Notes: generated by a model not told the origin, from the sequence alone. A stretch of 64,000 bases of DNA from Exiguobacterium sp. TNDT2 (GCF_003331145.1 NZ_QLVE01000009.1:1-64000); one strand, 5' to 3'. Counted from the stretch's first letter, positions 26,178 through 35,882 are shown. Numbers and translations are program-made.

Positions 26178-26655
26178 ACCGTTTTACATCATCGGGTTTA
26201 TGGGTACAGGTAAATCTAGCTTAAAACGATATCTTGAAATATCGGATCACGCCATCGATTTAGATGAAATGTTCGAAGCTCATGTAAAGATGGATATCTC
26301 GACGTATTTTGAGCATTACGGGGAAGATGCATTCCGTCTGCAAGAAAGTAAACTCTTGCAACAAGCAAACGCCGCGTATATCGTGACAGGCGGGGGAATC
26401 GTCGAACGGGACGACAATTTTGATTTGATGCGAGAGCGTGGCGTCATCATCGCGCTCGACTTACCGTATGAGATGTGTTGGGATCGAATCAAAGACTCGG
26501 ACCGGCCTCTCGTCCGCCGCGGAAAAACAACTGTCGAAGCGTTATACGCGCGTCGCCGGCCGCTATACGCGCGTGCCGACTACGTGCTTGACGCCTCACT
26601 CAGCACCGAAGTGATTGCACAAACTTTATATCAAATAAGGGAGGAAGATACATGA
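26170..26655 (+). CDS. aroK: Shikimate kinase
   Basis: Phosphorylates shikimate in the chorismate pathway (aroQ at 34382 is an earlier step). It is 161 aa: P-loop GFMGTGKSS (9-17), DLDEMF, TGGGIVE and the lid RPLVRR. Translationally coupled at both ends, overlapping comGG by 8 bp and the next gene by 4 bp. Confidence 0.93.
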   Translation: MIKPFYIIGFMGTGKSSLKRYLEISDHAIDLDEMFEAHVKMDISTYFEHYGEDAFRLQESKLLQQANAAYIVTGGGIVERDDNFDLMRERGVIIALDLPYEMCWDRIKDSDRPLVRRGKTTVEALYARRRPLYARADYVLDASLSTEVIAQTLYQIREEDT

Positions 26656-26990
26656 TTTGGATCAATCTAGGCATCATCGTACTCGCATTAGTGGGTCTCG
26701 GCTTGTATGGGTTCTTACTATACCGGAACCATATGAAAACGGATATCCGTCGCGTCACCCGGTTGACGGAACGCTTTAAGATTCGTGCGAATGTCATTCA
26801 GGGTCTCGTTAATGAAATCAAGCAACACGTGGATACGGTCAATTCGTCTGTGAAACAGATGAAGTCGTACTCCGTTAAAGTGAAAGACGAGGCGATGGAG
26901 TTGAAGCAGGCGACCGTCGGCTTGACGAAAGAAATTAAACGGACCGCTGGAATCGAACGCCAAGACGTTTCCACTGAGACCAAAATATGA
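26652..26990 (+). CDS. Small membrane protein with coiled-coil tail (DUF948-like)
   Basis: 112 aa: one N-terminal membrane segment (residues 3-23), a basic stretch, then a heptad-rich helix (about 35-100). It resembles DUF948 proteins, but the match is weak. It occupies the yqzE position after the comG/aroK genes, yet looks longer than YqzE. Function unknown. Confidence 0.6.
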   Translation: MIWINLGIIVLALVGLGLYGFLLYRNHMKTDIRRVTRLTERFKIRANVIQGLVNEIKQHVDTVNSSVKQMKSYSVKVKDEAMELKQATVGLTKEIKRTAGIERQDVSTETKI

Positions 26991-26998
26991 AATAATGG

Positions 26999-27032
26999 GG
27001 ATGAAAACGTTTTCGTTTTTCATCCTCTTTAT
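26999..27032 (+). terminator. Terminator after the comG-aroK block
   Basis: GGATGAAAACG pairs with CGTTTTTCATCC (one bulge) around TTTT, then a T-rich tail. The stem core also resembles a cre site, but the terminator reading is simpler. Confidence 0.7.
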
Positions 27033-27137
27033 TTTTGTCCAATTTAGCTGGGCAACGCCGTGAAAAATTGATAGAGTAGAATGGAAAACGAAATATTTCG
27101 TGAAATACATTACTTACGTTCGGGATTGGGGGATAAT

Positions 27138-28211
27138 ATGGAGAAAGTATCGTTAAAACGTACGCCTTTATATGATTTAATTTCCGTAAAGGCGAAGATG
27201 GTGGATTTTGCGGGGTTTGAGATGCCAATCATGTTCTCGTCGATTAAAGAAGAGCATCAAGCTGTTCGCAACCATGTTGGCATGTTCGACGTGTCGCATA
27301 TGGGAGAGATTCGCATCGAAGGGCCGGATGCGCTCGAGAACGTGCAACGTCTCGTCACGAATGACGTCACGAAATTACAAATCGGCCAGGCACAATATAA
27401 TTTGTTCTGTCTGCCGAACGGTGGTGTCGTCGACGATTTACTCGTCTATCGACTCGATGAAGACGCATTTTGGCTCGTCGTCAACGCTTCGAATATCGAG
27501 AAAGACGTGGCGCACGTCCGTGATTATGTCACAGGTGACGTCACGGTGACGGATGAGTCGGATGCCTATGGTCAAATCGCCATCCAAGGACCGATGGCTG
27601 AACAAGTGCTCAGCCGTTTGACGGATTTGCCGTTAACCGACATCAAGTTTTTCCGATTCATGACCGGCGACGTGGCGGGCGTGTCGACCATCGTCTCACG
27701 CAGTGGCTATACGGGGGAAGACGGGTTTGAACTTTATGCCCGGGCCGAAGACGTAGCCGCGATCTGGTCGGCGTTAGAAGCCGAAGGCGTCACGCCATGC
27801 GGGCTCGGGGCCCGCGATACGCTCCGTTTCGAGGCATGCTTGCCATTATACGGGCACGAGCTCGATGAGACGGTCACGCCGTTCGAGGCGAACTTGAACT
27901 TTGCCGTCAAACTCGACACTGATTTCATCGGCAAGGATGCCCTCGTGAAGCAAAAAGAAGACATCCCGCGTCGTTTAATCGGTTTGCGCTTGCTCGGGCG
28001 CGGCATCGCCCGTCAAGGGGCGACGGTCGAAGTCGACGGGGAAACGGTCGGTGTTGTCACGACCGGTACGATGCCACCGACGGTTAACGAATCAATCGCC
28101 TGGGCGCGCGTCGACCGCCGTTTCGCGGAAGCGACACACTTTATCGTTGAAGTTCGGGGTAAAAAAATAGAAGCCGAACGTGTGCCGACACCGTTTTACA
28201 AACGTAAATGA
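27138..28211 (+). CDS. gcvT: Glycine cleavage system T protein (aminomethyltransferase)
   Basis: Transfers the methylene group from lipoyl-H protein to THF, releasing ammonia. It is 357 aa; family motifs are DFAGFEMPIMF, FDVSHMGEI, SGYTGEDGFELY, and GARDTLRFEACLPLYGHE with the conserved catalytic Asp. ATG 27138 follows GGGGGA; the frame opens earlier at 27081. First gene of gcvT-PA-PB. The roughly 100-nt leader does not show the tandem glycine riboswitch that precedes gcvT in B. subtilis. Confidence 0.94.
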   Translation: MEKVSLKRTPLYDLISVKAKMVDFAGFEMPIMFSSIKEEHQAVRNHVGMFDVSHMGEIRIEGPDALENVQRLVTNDVTKLQIGQAQYNLFCLPNGGVVDDLLVYRLDEDAFWLVVNASNIEKDVAHVRDYVTGDVTVTDESDAYGQIAIQGPMAEQVLSRLTDLPLTDIKFFRFMTGDVAGVSTIVSRSGYTGEDGFELYARAEDVAAIWSALEAEGVTPCGLGARDTLRFEACLPLYGHELDETVTPFEANLNFAVKLDTDFIGKDALVKQKEDIPRRLIGLRLLGRGIARQGATVEVDGETVGVVTTGTMPPTVNESIAWARVDRRFAEATHFIVEVRGKKIEAERVPTPFYKRK

Positions 28212-28227
28212 TACAGGGGGATTCAGA

Positions 28228-29574
28228 ATGAACAGAATGGAGTTTCGTTATTTACCGATGACAGAGCAAGATGAGCGTGACATGTTGCAGACGATCGGCG
28301 TCGAGTCGATTGAGAACTTACTCGAGGATATTCCGGCATCGCTTCGGGAGACGGCTTCATTGGCGGCCATCGGTGCCCCGCTCCCGGAAGTCGACCTCGT
28401 TCGTCACATGACGAAGCTTGCCGAGAAAAATGTGCATACGAAATCGACGCCAAGTTTTCTCGGAGCGGGTATGTACGATCATCTTTCACCGAGCGTCATG
28501 AACCATATGCTTCTTCGTTCTGAGTTTTATACCGCCTACACGCCGTACCAACCGGAAATCTCGCAAGGTGAACTTCAAGCGATGTTCGAGTTCCAAACGA
28601 TGATTTGTGAGTTGACGGGCATGGACGTGGCCAACTCGTCGATGTACGACGGGATCACCGCACTTGCCGAAGCGACGTATCTTGCGAGTGCCCATACGAA
28701 GAAAAAACGGATTGTCGTCTCGGGCGCGGTCCATCCGGAAGCGAAAGATGTCATCCGCACGTACGCTGGTGGGCCTGGGCTCACGGTCGAATATACGGAC
28801 GTGAACGCTGGAGTGACTGACATGTCTGACATCGACTTGACGGACGCATCGTGTCTTGTCGTCCAATATCCGAACTTTTATGGCCGCGTCGAAGATTTGA
28901 CGGCCCTCGCAAAAGCGGCGCACGACGCCGGTGCCTTGTTCGTCGTCTCGAGCAACCCGCTCGCACTCGGGATTTTAGAGTCGCCGGGTGCACTCGGCGC
29001 CGACATCACGGTCGGTGACGCCCAACCGTTCGGGATTCCGCAAAGCTTCGGCGGTCCGTCATGCGGGTACTTTGCCGTCAAGAAAGCGCTCATGCGCAAA
29101 CTGCCGGGTCGCCTCGTCGGACAGACGGTCGATGAGGACGGGAAGCGCGGTTTCGTCTTGACGCTCCAAGCCCGGGAACAGCACATCCGTCGTGATAAGG
29201 CGACGTCGAACATCTGCTCGAACCAGGCGCTCAATGCGCTCGCTGCATCGATCACAATGTCGGCCCTCGGGAAGTACGGGATTCGTGACATGGCCGTGCG
29301 TAACATTCAAACGGCCCATTACATGAAGGAAGCGCTCAAGAAGGCTGGTTATACGGTGGTCGGTGAAGGTCCGATGTTCAACGAGTTCGTTGTCGACTTC
29401 GGAATTGATGCGGAGCAAGTATCCCGTCATCTGCTTGACCATGGCATCATCGGCGGTTTGCTGCTCGGGACATATGAAACGGACCGCCAGACGCAAATGT
29501 TGCTTTGTGCGACGGAGCTTCGGACGAAAGAAGAAATCGATCAATTTGTTGAAGTGGTAGGGGGGATGAAGTGA
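28228..29574 (+). CDS. gcvPA: Glycine dehydrogenase (decarboxylating) subunit 1
   Basis: Alpha chain of the split P protein, which decarboxylates glycine on PLP. It is 448 aa, starting [15 protein letters not shown]; it has [15 protein letters not shown] and [12 protein letters not shown] and lacks the PLP lysine, which is on PB. ATG 28228 follows GGGGGAT; the longer frame from 28180 overlaps gcvT. Confidence 0.95.
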   Translation: MNRMEFRYLPMTEQDERDMLQTIGVESIENLLEDIPASLRETASLAAIGAPLPEVDLVRHMTKLAEKNVHTKSTPSFLGAGMYDHLSPSVMNHMLLRSEFYTAYTPYQPEISQGELQAMFEFQTMICELTGMDVANSSMYDGITALAEATYLASAHTKKKRIVVSGAVHPEAKDVIRTYAGGPGLTVEYTDVNAGVTDMSDIDLTDASCLVVQYPNFYGRVEDLTALAKAAHDAGALFVVSSNPLALGILESPGALGADITVGDAQPFGIPQSFGGPSCGYFAVKKALMRKLPGRLVGQTVDEDGKRGFVLTLQAREQHIRRDKATSNICSNQALNALAASITMSALGKYGIRDMAVRNIQTAHYMKEALKKAGYTVVGEGPMFNEFVVDFGIDAEQVSRHLLDHGIIGGLLLGTYETDRQTQMLLCATELRTKEEIDQFVEVVGGMK

Positions 29575-31049
29575 TGCAACACGAACAAACGTTAATTTTC
29601 GAAGTGTCACGTGCTGGACGGACCGGTTACAACTTGCCGACGCCGACCGTGCCGGAAGTTGATTTGGAGACGCTCTTGCCGGCGACGATGATCCGTCAGG
29701 AAGCGGCCGAACTGCCAGAAGTGTCGGAGCTTGATGTCGTACGTCATTACACGTCTCTCTCGACCCGCAACCACGGCGTTGACTCAGGTTTTTATCCGCT
29801 CGGTTCGTGCACGATGAAATATAACCCGAAAGTGAATGAAGACATGGCCCGACTCCCTGGTTTTGCCCATATTCACCCGCTGCAGCCGGTCGAGTCGATT
29901 CAAGGGGCGCTCGAGCTTATGGTCGACCTGCAAGAACAACTTGCTGAGATCACCGGCATGGATGAAGTGACACTTCAACCGGCAGCAGGGGCCCATGGGG
30001 AATGGACCGGTCTCATGCTCATCAAGACGTTCCACCATCACAACGGTGATATGGAACGGACGAAAGTACTCGTGCCTGATTCGGCACACGGGACGAACCC
30101 CGCCTCGGCCGTCGTCGCTGGTTTCGAGACGGTGACCGTCAAGTCGGATGAGCGCGGGCTCGTCGACTTGGAAGATTTGAAGTCAAAAGTCGGGGCCGAT
30201 ACGGCGGCGCTCATGCTGACGAACCCGAACACGCTCGGTTTGTTCGAGGCTGATATTTTAGAGATCGCCAAAGTCGTCCACAAGGCCGGCGGCAAACTCT
30301 ATTATGACGGTGCCAACTCGAATGCGATTTTAGGGATCGCCCGTCCTGGGGATATGGGCTTTGACGTCGTACACTTGAACTTGCATAAAACGTTCACAGG
30401 GCCGCACGGTGGTGGCGGTCCGGGTTCTGGGCCGGTCGGAGTGAAGCGCGACTTGATCCCGTATTTGCCGACGCCGATCGCGCGCCGTGCCGAATCGGGC
30501 TTCACGCTCGACTATGACCGTCCGCAGTCGATCGGCCGCATCAAACCGTTCTACGGCAACTTCGGGATTAACGTCCGGGCTTATAGCTACATCAAGACGA
30601 TGGGTGCGGAAGGGTTGACGCGCGTCTCACGTGAAGCGGTGTTGAACGCCAACTATATGTTCGCGCGTTTGAAAGACGCCTTTGACGTCCCGTATGACAC
30701 GTTCTGCAAGCATGAGTTCGTCTTGTCTGGAAAACGCCAGAAAGCACTTGGCGTGCGGACGCTCGATATCGCCAAACGCTTGCTCGATTTCGGTTACCAC
30801 CCACCGACAATCTACTTCCCGCTCAACGTCGAGGAGTGCATCATGGTCGAACCGACGGAAACGGAGTCGAAAGAGACGCTCGATGCATTTTGCGACGCGA
30901 TGCTCCAAATCGTCAAAGAGGCAGAAGAGAATCCGGAAATCGTGCAGACGGCCCCGCATACGACGGTCGTCAAACGGTTGGACGAGACGCTTGCGGCTCG
31001 GAAACCGGTGCTCAAATACGAACGACGCCAACCGTCGTCCATCAATTGA
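29574..31049 (+). CDS. gcvPB: Glycine dehydrogenase (decarboxylating) subunit 2
   Basis: Beta chain of the split P protein, 491 aa. PLP lysine in [18 protein letters not shown] (near 270). Other motifs: [21 protein letters not shown] and [11 protein letters not shown]. The stop of gcvPA and this ATG share a base (TGATG); ATG 29574 lies 7 bp after AGGGGGG. Ended by a terminator. Confidence 0.95.
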   Translation: MQHEQTLIFEVSRAGRTGYNLPTPTVPEVDLETLLPATMIRQEAAELPEVSELDVVRHYTSLSTRNHGVDSGFYPLGSCTMKYNPKVNEDMARLPGFAHIHPLQPVESIQGALELMVDLQEQLAEITGMDEVTLQPAAGAHGEWTGLMLIKTFHHHNGDMERTKVLVPDSAHGTNPASAVVAGFETVTVKSDERGLVDLEDLKSKVGADTAALMLTNPNTLGLFEADILEIAKVVHKAGGKLYYDGANSNAILGIARPGDMGFDVVHLNLHKTFTGPHGGGGPGSGPVGVKRDLIPYLPTPIARRAESGFTLDYDRPQSIGRIKPFYGNFGINVRAYSYIKTMGAEGLTRVSREAVLNANYMFARLKDAFDVPYDTFCKHEFVLSGKRQKALGVRTLDIAKRLLDFGYHPPTIYFPLNVEECIMVEPTETESKETLDAFCDAMLQIVKEAEENPEIVQTAPHTTVVKRLDETLAARKPVLKYERRQPSSIN

Positions 31050-31054
31050 ATCCG

Positions 31055-31083
31055 ACCGCTCACCTTCTGTGGGCGGTTTTTTT
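31055..31083 (+). terminator. Terminator of the gcv operon
   Basis: ACCGCTCAC pairs with GTGGGCGGT, followed by seven T. Confidence 0.88.
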
Positions 31084-31087
31084 GCGT

Positions 31088-31122
31088 AAAAAAACGTCCA
31101 TCTCCGCTAAAAGGAGAGGACG
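31088..31122 (-). terminator. Terminator of the rhodanese gene (minus strand)
   Basis: CGTCC and TCTCC pair with GGAGA and GGACG; on the minus strand a run of seven T follows. Confidence 0.75.
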
Positions 31123-31133
31123 CAGTGAACAGG

Positions 31134-31514
31134 TCAGTCTTTTTTGATTTTCCCTTTCCAGTTTTTGAAACCGCCATCGAGCATGTAAATGTCGGTATAA
31201 CCATTTTTCATAAGCAGCTTGGCCGCCTGGTTCGTACGTGACTTGCCTTGGCAATACATGAGGATCGGCTGATCTTTGCGAAGTTCTTTCATGCGCAGTT
31301 TCATTTGTCCGACCGGGATGTTACGGGCGCCGACGATGTGGCCTCCCTTATACTCGTTCGGTTCACGGACGTCGATCAATTGTCCTTTACGGAGCGACGC
31401 ACGAAACTCTTCTTGTTTCATTTTCTTCAAACCGCGTGCCGGTAAAAAACGCCAGACGATGTATGCGATGAGCGCAGCCCATAGGATGATGACGAGGATC
31501 GTTTCGATTCCCAT
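31134..31514 (-). CDS. yqhL: Membrane-anchored rhodanese-like protein (YqhL)
   Basis: 126 aa: an N-terminal membrane anchor (residues 4-24), then a single rhodanese domain with LIDVREPNEY and the active-site loop YCQGKSRT, where Cys is the sulfur carrier. Sulfur transfer in the cytoplasm near the membrane is inferred. AAAGGGAGAT precedes the start. Same place as yqhL in B. subtilis, after gcvPB. Confidence 0.9.
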   Translation of the reverse strand: MGIETILVIILWAALIAYIVWRFLPARGLKKMKQEEFRASLRKGQLIDVREPNEYKGGHIVGARNIPVGQMKLRMKELRKDQPILMYCQGKSRTNQAAKLLMKNGYTDIYMLDGGFKNWKGKIKKD

Positions 31515-31602
31515 TGATGATCTCCCTTTCTCTATTAAGTTTCACCAACATCCATTATAAAGAATTTAAGGTCATGAGACAATGATTGACTGATGGATTT
31601 AC

Positions 31603-31656
31603 CCGTTCTGCTTTCGGTTTCCAAGTGGTTGCGTTAAAATAGAGGTTGCAGAACGG
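31603..31656. repeat. 9-bp inverted repeat flanking the probable mntR promoter
   Basis: CCGTTCTGC (31603-31611) and GCAGAACGG (31648-31656) are exact complements separated by 36 bp. The gap contains TAAAAT (31635-31640), the best -10 candidate. It does not resemble the known MntR operator. Confidence 0.5.
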
Positions 31657-31678
31657 AACATAAGGGGAGGCTACGCCC

Positions 31679-32107
31679 ATGCCGACACCGAGTATGGAAG
31701 ATTACTTAGAACGAATTTATTTGCTGATGGTCGAGAAAGGATACGCTCGCGTGTCCGATATCGCCGAATATTTAGGGGTGCATCCCTCCTCTGTCACGAA
31801 AATGGTGCAAAAGCTTGACCGCGAAGACTATTTGATTTACGAGAAATATAGAGGACTGATGTTGACGAAAAAAGGTCAAAAAATCGGAAAACGACTCGTC
31901 GAGCGTCATGCGATGCTCGAATCATTTTTGCGTTTGATTGGTGTCGACGAGGCACATGTCTACGAAGACGTCGAAGGCATCGAGCACCATTTGAGCTCGA
32001 ATACGCTCGACTGCATGACTCAATTCGTCGAATTTTTTGAAGACAAACCTGAACTAATGGCCCAGTTTCGTGCGTTTCAAGAGGTGAACCGTACTGAAGA
32101 CGAGTGA
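31679..32107 (+). CDS. mntR: Manganese-responsive regulator MntR (DtxR family)
   Basis: Represses Mn uptake genes when Mn is bound. It is 142 aa: winged HTH (about 10-65, [13 protein letters not shown] recognition helix), then the dimer domain. All six metal ligands fall at the B. subtilis numbers: Asp8, Glu11, His77, Glu99, Glu102, His103. AGGGGAGG precedes the start. Monocistronic. Confidence 0.95.
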   Translation: MPTPSMEDYLERIYLLMVEKGYARVSDIAEYLGVHPSSVTKMVQKLDREDYLIYEKYRGLMLTKKGQKIGKRLVERHAMLESFLRLIGVDEAHVYEDVEGIEHHLSSNTLDCMTQFVEFFEDKPELMAQFRAFQEVNRTEDE

Positions 32108-32115
32108 ATGTAAAC

Positions 32116-32155
32116 GACCGCGACCGATGAATCGAATCGGAAGCGGTCTTTTTTT
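32116..32155 (+). terminator. Terminator after mntR
   Basis: GACCGC pairs with GCGGTC, with an inner CCGAT/ATCGG stem, followed by seven T. Confidence 0.85.
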
Positions 32156-32251
32156 AAATGTAACTGAAAACCGAACAATGACTTAAGATTTATAAAGTAA
32201 AGTCTATTTTTGAGATTATTTTATGATAGAATGGGTGCTGTTAAGAAAGAT

Positions 32252-32285
32252 AAGGGGGTGACGGCGAACAATCGCCGATATTATG
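32252..32285 (+). promoter_or_regulatory. Hairpin between Shine-Dalgarno and start codon of hpt
   Basis: AAGGGGG (32252-32258) is 24 nt before ATG 32283, too far for normal initiation. The perfect hairpin CGGCGA-ACAA-TCGCCG (32262-32277) lies between them. If folded, it leaves 3 + 5 = 8 unpaired nucleotides, the ideal distance. No closer ATG, GTG or TTG exists in frame (stop TGA at 32259-32261). Confidence 0.65.
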
Positions 32286-32810
32286 GATATTCAAATCAAA
32301 GGGAAACTGTTTGACGAAGCGCAAATCAAACAACGTGTGGCGGAACTCGCTGAACAAATCGAACGCGATGCGGCCGGGACGCCGATCGTCCTCGTGGCAG
32401 TCTTGAAAGGGTCGCTCGTCTTCGCAGCTGATTTGATGAGACAGATGACGGGCAGTGTCCAACTCGACACGGTGGCGACGTCGTCGTACGGGAAAAAATC
32501 GGTCTCGAGCGGGAACGTCCAACTCCGGAAAGATTTAGACCTCGATGTTGAAGGAAAGTATGTCGTCATCATCGAAGACATCATTGATACGGGGCAGACG
32601 CTCAAATTCTTGTGTCAGCATATGACGTTACATCAACCCGGACAACTGAAGATTTGTACACTGCTCGACAAGCCGGCCCGCCGACTCGTCACGCTCGACG
32701 CTGATTACGTCGGCTTCGAGATACCGGATGAATTCGTCATCGGCTACGGTATCGACTACGCCGAGCAGTATCGCAATCTGCCGTATATCGGTTTCGTCGA
32801 GACGAATTGA
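32283..32810 (+). CDS. hpt: Hypoxanthine phosphoribosyltransferase
   Basis: Purine salvage: hypoxanthine or guanine plus PRPP gives the nucleotide. It is 175 aa: VLKGSLVFAADL, the PRPP loop VVIIEDIIDTG (near 94-104) and the base-binding DYVGFEIPDEFVIGYGIDY. In Bacillales hpt is usually beside tilS and ftsH, so this location suggests a second copy or a moved gene. The start region has the unusual hairpin described separately. Confidence 0.9.
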   Translation: MDIQIKGKLFDEAQIKQRVAELAEQIERDAAGTPIVLVAVLKGSLVFAADLMRQMTGSVQLDTVATSSYGKKSVSSGNVQLRKDLDLDVEGKYVVIIEDIIDTGQTLKFLCQHMTLHQPGQLKICTLLDKPARRLVTLDADYVGFEIPDEFVIGYGIDYAEQYRNLPYIGFVETN

Positions 32811-32826
32811 TTTTCGAATCACGACA

Positions 32827-32866
32827 AAAAACGAACCGGATCGCCCGTAGCGACCTGGTTCGTTTT
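32827..32866. terminator. Bidirectional terminator between hpt and yqhP
   Basis: AAAACGAACC pairs with GGTTCGTTTT, with A and T runs at both sides, between convergent genes. Confidence 0.8.
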
Positions 32867-33279
32867 CACATATTTGCTTTCTTTTTCTTCTTGCCTTTTT
32901 TCCCTTCGATGACGGTGAGGTGAGGCGCGTCGCTTCGATGCGTCGAACGTACCGGACGTTTCGAGAGTCTCGTCACGTTCGAGCCAGGTTTCGCTTTCTT
33001 TTTCGTCGTAGCGGACGGCTTCACTTTAGGGTTCGCACCGGGACGTCGCATCCGTTTTTTGGAAGCTTGGGCCGTCTTCCGGTACCGCATATCCTCGGCC
33101 GAGATTTTGGGCGCCATGAACACACGGTAAATCACATAGAAGATTAACCCGAAAATACCGATGAAGAGCAACTGTCTGAATAATCGACCGGGATCGGTCG
33201 CGAGCATATGTCCAACTCCGATGAAGCCTAAGATGAACACGATCGTGGCAGCGGTCGTACCGATTCTTTGTCTGATCAT
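32866..33279 (-). CDS. YqhP-like membrane protein with basic tail
   Basis: 137 aa: two hydrophobic segments (about 9-27 and 35-55), then a long Lys/Arg/Ser/Thr-rich cytoplasmic tail ending KKGKKKKKANM. It resembles the SA1362/YqhP family and is next to yqhQ, as in B. subtilis. Function unknown. AGGAGGAAA precedes the start. Confidence 0.75.
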   Translation of the reverse strand: MIRQRIGTTAATIVFILGFIGVGHMLATDPGRLFRQLLFIGIFGLIFYVIYRVFMAPKISAEDMRYRKTAQASKKRMRRPGANPKVKPSATTKKKAKPGSNVTRLSKRPVRSTHRSDAPHLTVIEGKKGKKKKKANM

Positions 33280-33295
33280 GGTGCTTTCCTCCTCT

Positions 33296-34240
33296 TTATC
33301 CCTCTCTTTGCGCGACCGGTTGACCTAGTTCTGAACGTTCCCATGTTTTAAAAGCCTCGATGGCGACGCGGATTTGCTCATCGTTTGGTTCACGCGTCGT
33401 CAACAGCTGTAATGATAGTCCCGGCTTGCCGAGGACGGACAGGAAGCGATGCTCACGAAAACGGTTAGTGAATTGAAGCACCTCGAACGAGATGCCGATG
33501 ACCACAGGTAACAAGGCGATGCGGCTGACGAGTCGAACCCAGAGCGGATCGATTGGGACGACCATATAAACGCCGATGCCGACGAAAACGGTGAATAGGA
33601 TGAAGCTTGACCCACAACGATAGTGGAGGCGTGAGCTTGAACGGACGTTATCGACGGTGATCGGTCGTCCGGACTCATAACAGTTGATGACCTTGTGTTC
33701 TGCGCCGTGATATTGAAACACGCGGCGAATGAGTGGTGTCAAGGAAATCAAATAAAGGTAACTGAGCAGCAATACTAATTTTATTCCCCCTTCGAGGAGG
33801 TTTTGAATCACGTGACCGGACAATGCGGGCACGTTTTGGAACATGGCGGCGAGCAGGGCCGGCGTGACGTTGAAAATGAGCTTGCCGAACACGTATGAGA
33901 TGACCCCGACGATGGCGATCATGACGACCATCAAGATGTTCTGTTTCTTCTCATCCGGTTTCGTCGCCTCGTCCTCGCTCGGGTCGACGTCATAACGGTC
34001 ACTAGCGAAGTTCATGTGGGCGGAACCGTTTTTGAGCGATTCGTATAAGGCGACCACGCCGCGCAGGAACGGGACTTTCTTTAACGATTGGACCCACGGG
34101 ACGAGGATGCGGGGTTGCTCGAACGTCTCGATAGATCCGTCCTTCCGGCGGATTGCCGAGGCACTCTCGGCGCGTCCTTGAAACATGACGCCTTCCACAA
34201 GCGCTTGGCCTCCCACAGGGATCGGTGGTTTAGTTTTCAT
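33296..34240 (-). CDS. yqhQ: YqhQ family membrane protein (DUF1385)
   Basis: 314 aa, with the DUF1385 features GGQALVEGVMFQG near the start, four or so membrane segments, and the conserved YHGAEHKVINCYE (near 195), which may be a metal site. Function not firmly known. Start M at 34240 follows GAGGA; an in-frame ATG at 34291 lies too far upstream. It forms a minus-strand pair with yqhP. Confidence 0.87.
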   Translation of the reverse strand: MKTKPPIPVGGQALVEGVMFQGRAESASAIRRKDGSIETFEQPRILVPWVQSLKKVPFLRGVVALYESLKNGSAHMNFASDRYDVDPSEDEATKPDEKKQNILMVVMIAIVGVISYVFGKLIFNVTPALLAAMFQNVPALSGHVIQNLLEGGIKLVLLLSYLYLISLTPLIRRVFQYHGAEHKVINCYESGRPITVDNVRSSSRLHYRCGSSFILFTVFVGIGVYMVVPIDPLWVRLVSRIALLPVVIGISFEVLQFTNRFREHRFLSVLGKPGLSLQLLTTREPNDEQIRVAIEAFKTWERSELGQPVAQREG

Positions 34241-34381
34241 GGCATTTCCTCGATTCCTACAGTTATATAGTTGAATTATAACGTGATTCACCTAAAAAAC
34301 GAAACCACATGAACGTCAATTGTCGCTACAACCATTAAATTTGTTACAATAGAGGCGACTTGATGAACAGGGGGGAGACTT

Positions 34382-34819
34382 GTGCATATACTCGTCTTGA
34401 ATGGACCGAATTTGAATCTACTCGGGAGACGTGAACCGGACGTATACGGTGACGTCTCGTTGAAGGGACTGACGGCGGAGCTGTTGCTCGCTGCGCCAGA
34501 TGACGTCGAGTTGACGTTCGTCCAATCCAACCATGAAGGCGAGCTGATCGATGCGCTGCACGAAGCGTATGATTACGCGGGGGTCATCTTCAACGCCGGG
34601 GCGTATACGCATACGTCAATCGCGCTCCGAGATGCCATCGCCGCCATCAACGCCCCGGTCGTCGAAGTACATATCTCGAACGTGCATGCACGGGAGTCGT
34701 TTCGTCACGAATCGAAACTTGCCGCCGTCTGTCTCGGCGTCATCAGCGGCTTCGGCTTGACGAGTTACACGCTCGCGTTGCAGGCATTGCTCGTACATTG
34801 GAGGAATCGACATGATTGA
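34382..34819 (+). CDS. aroQ: 3-dehydroquinate dehydratase, type II
   Basis: Converts dehydroquinate to dehydroshikimate. It is 145 aa: LNGPNLNLLGRREPDVYG (catalytic Arg and Tyr), SNHEGELID, FNAGAYTHTS and EVHISN. Starts with GTG 34382 after GGGGGGAGA. Overlaps the next gene by 8 bp. Confidence 0.95.
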   Translation: MHILVLNGPNLNLLGRREPDVYGDVSLKGLTAELLLAAPDDVELTFVQSNHEGELIDALHEAYDYAGVIFNAGAYTHTSIALRDAIAAINAPVVEVHISNVHARESFRHESKLAAVCLGVISGFGLTSYTLALQALLVHWRNRHD

Positions 34820-35882
34820 ACGGGTCAACAAACTGCAAGCTCAGCTAGAAGCGAACGGAATTGACGGATTGCTCGTGACGAAACGGGAGAACATCCGCTA
34901 CTTGTCGGGATTCACCGGGTCGAGTGGCGTCCTCGTCATCACAGCAAAGTCGGCGAGCTTCATCACCGACTTCCGGTACACGGAACAGGCCGCGAGCCAA
35001 GTGAAAGGTTTTGACATCATCGAACACAAGACGTCGCTAATCAAGTCGGTCGCAGAAGTCGTGACGGAGCAAGCGGTCGCGCGCCTCGGCATCGAGCAAG
35101 ATGACATGACGGTCGGTCAATTCCGGACGTATGAAAAAGACGTCAACGCCGAGCTCGTCGAGACGTCAGGTATCGTCGAAAAGCTACGCTTGATTAAGGA
35201 TGAGTCAGAGATTAAGATTATGAAGGAAGCTGCGGCGATTGCGGACGCGGCGTTCACCCATATCCAGTCGTTTATCCGTCCAGGTCGGACCGAAAAAGAA
35301 GTCGCCAACGAACTCGAGATGTTCATGCGGGCTCAAGGTGCTGACTCGTCATCGTTTGATATGATCGTTGCATCGGGCCATCGTTCGGCATTGCCGCACG
35401 GTGTGGCCAGCGACAAGGTCATCGAGACAGGCGAACTTGTGACACTCGATTTTGGTGCTTACTATCAAGGATACTGCTCGGACATCACGCGCACGCTCGC
35501 CGTTGGAGAGATATCAGACGAGTTGCGCAACATTTATGAGACGGTGCTCCGCGCTCAACTAGCGGGCGTCGAAGGCACAAAAGCCGGGATGACGGGAATC
35601 GAGGCGGACGCGTTGACGCGTGACGTGATCAAAGAAGCCGGCTACGGTGAATACTTCGGACATTCGACAGGTCACGGTCTCGGCATGGAAGTGCATGAGG
35701 CGCCAGGGTTGTCATTCCGTTCGGAGACGGTCCTCGAGCCGGGGATGGTCGTCACGGTCGAACCGGGGATCTACATCGCCGGAATCGGCGGATGCCGCAT
35801 CGAGGACGACATCGTCATCACCGAGACTGGAAACTTCCGTCTCACGCAGTCGCCAAAAGAGTTAATTACGATTGAGGCTTGA
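34812..35882 (+). CDS. M24 family Xaa-Pro dipeptidase/aminopeptidase (YqhT)
   Basis: A di-metal aminopeptidase acting on N-terminal X-Pro, 356 aa. An N-terminal creatinase-like domain (1-125) is followed by the pita-bread domain with LDFGAYYQGYCSDITRT (two Asp), GHSTGHGLGMEVHE (His), VEPGIYI (Glu) and RIEDDIVIT (Glu). It directly precedes efp as yqhT does in B. subtilis; a link to proline-rich peptide turnover is inferred. Confidence 0.92.
   Translation: MIERVNKLQAQLEANGIDGLLVTKRENIRYLSGFTGSSGVLVITAKSASFITDFRYTEQAASQVKGFDIIEHKTSLIKSVAEVVTEQAVARLGIEQDDMTVGQFRTYEKDVNAELVETSGIVEKLRLIKDESEIKIMKEAAAIADAAFTHIQSFIRPGRTEKEVANELEMFMRAQGADSSSFDMIVASGHRSALPHGVASDKVIETGELVTLDFGAYYQGYCSDITRTLAVGEISDELRNIYETVLRAQLAGVEGTKAGMTGIEADALTRDVIKEAGYGEYFGHSTGHGLGMEVHEAPGLSFRSETVLEPGMVVTVEPGIYIAGIGGCRIEDDIVITETGNFRLTQSPKELITIEA

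Noticed and set aside
26999-27020. ATGAAAACGTTTTCG as a cre site before gcvT
   Set aside because: It forms the stem of the terminator after the upstream gene and lies over 100 bp before gcvT; the terminator explains it.
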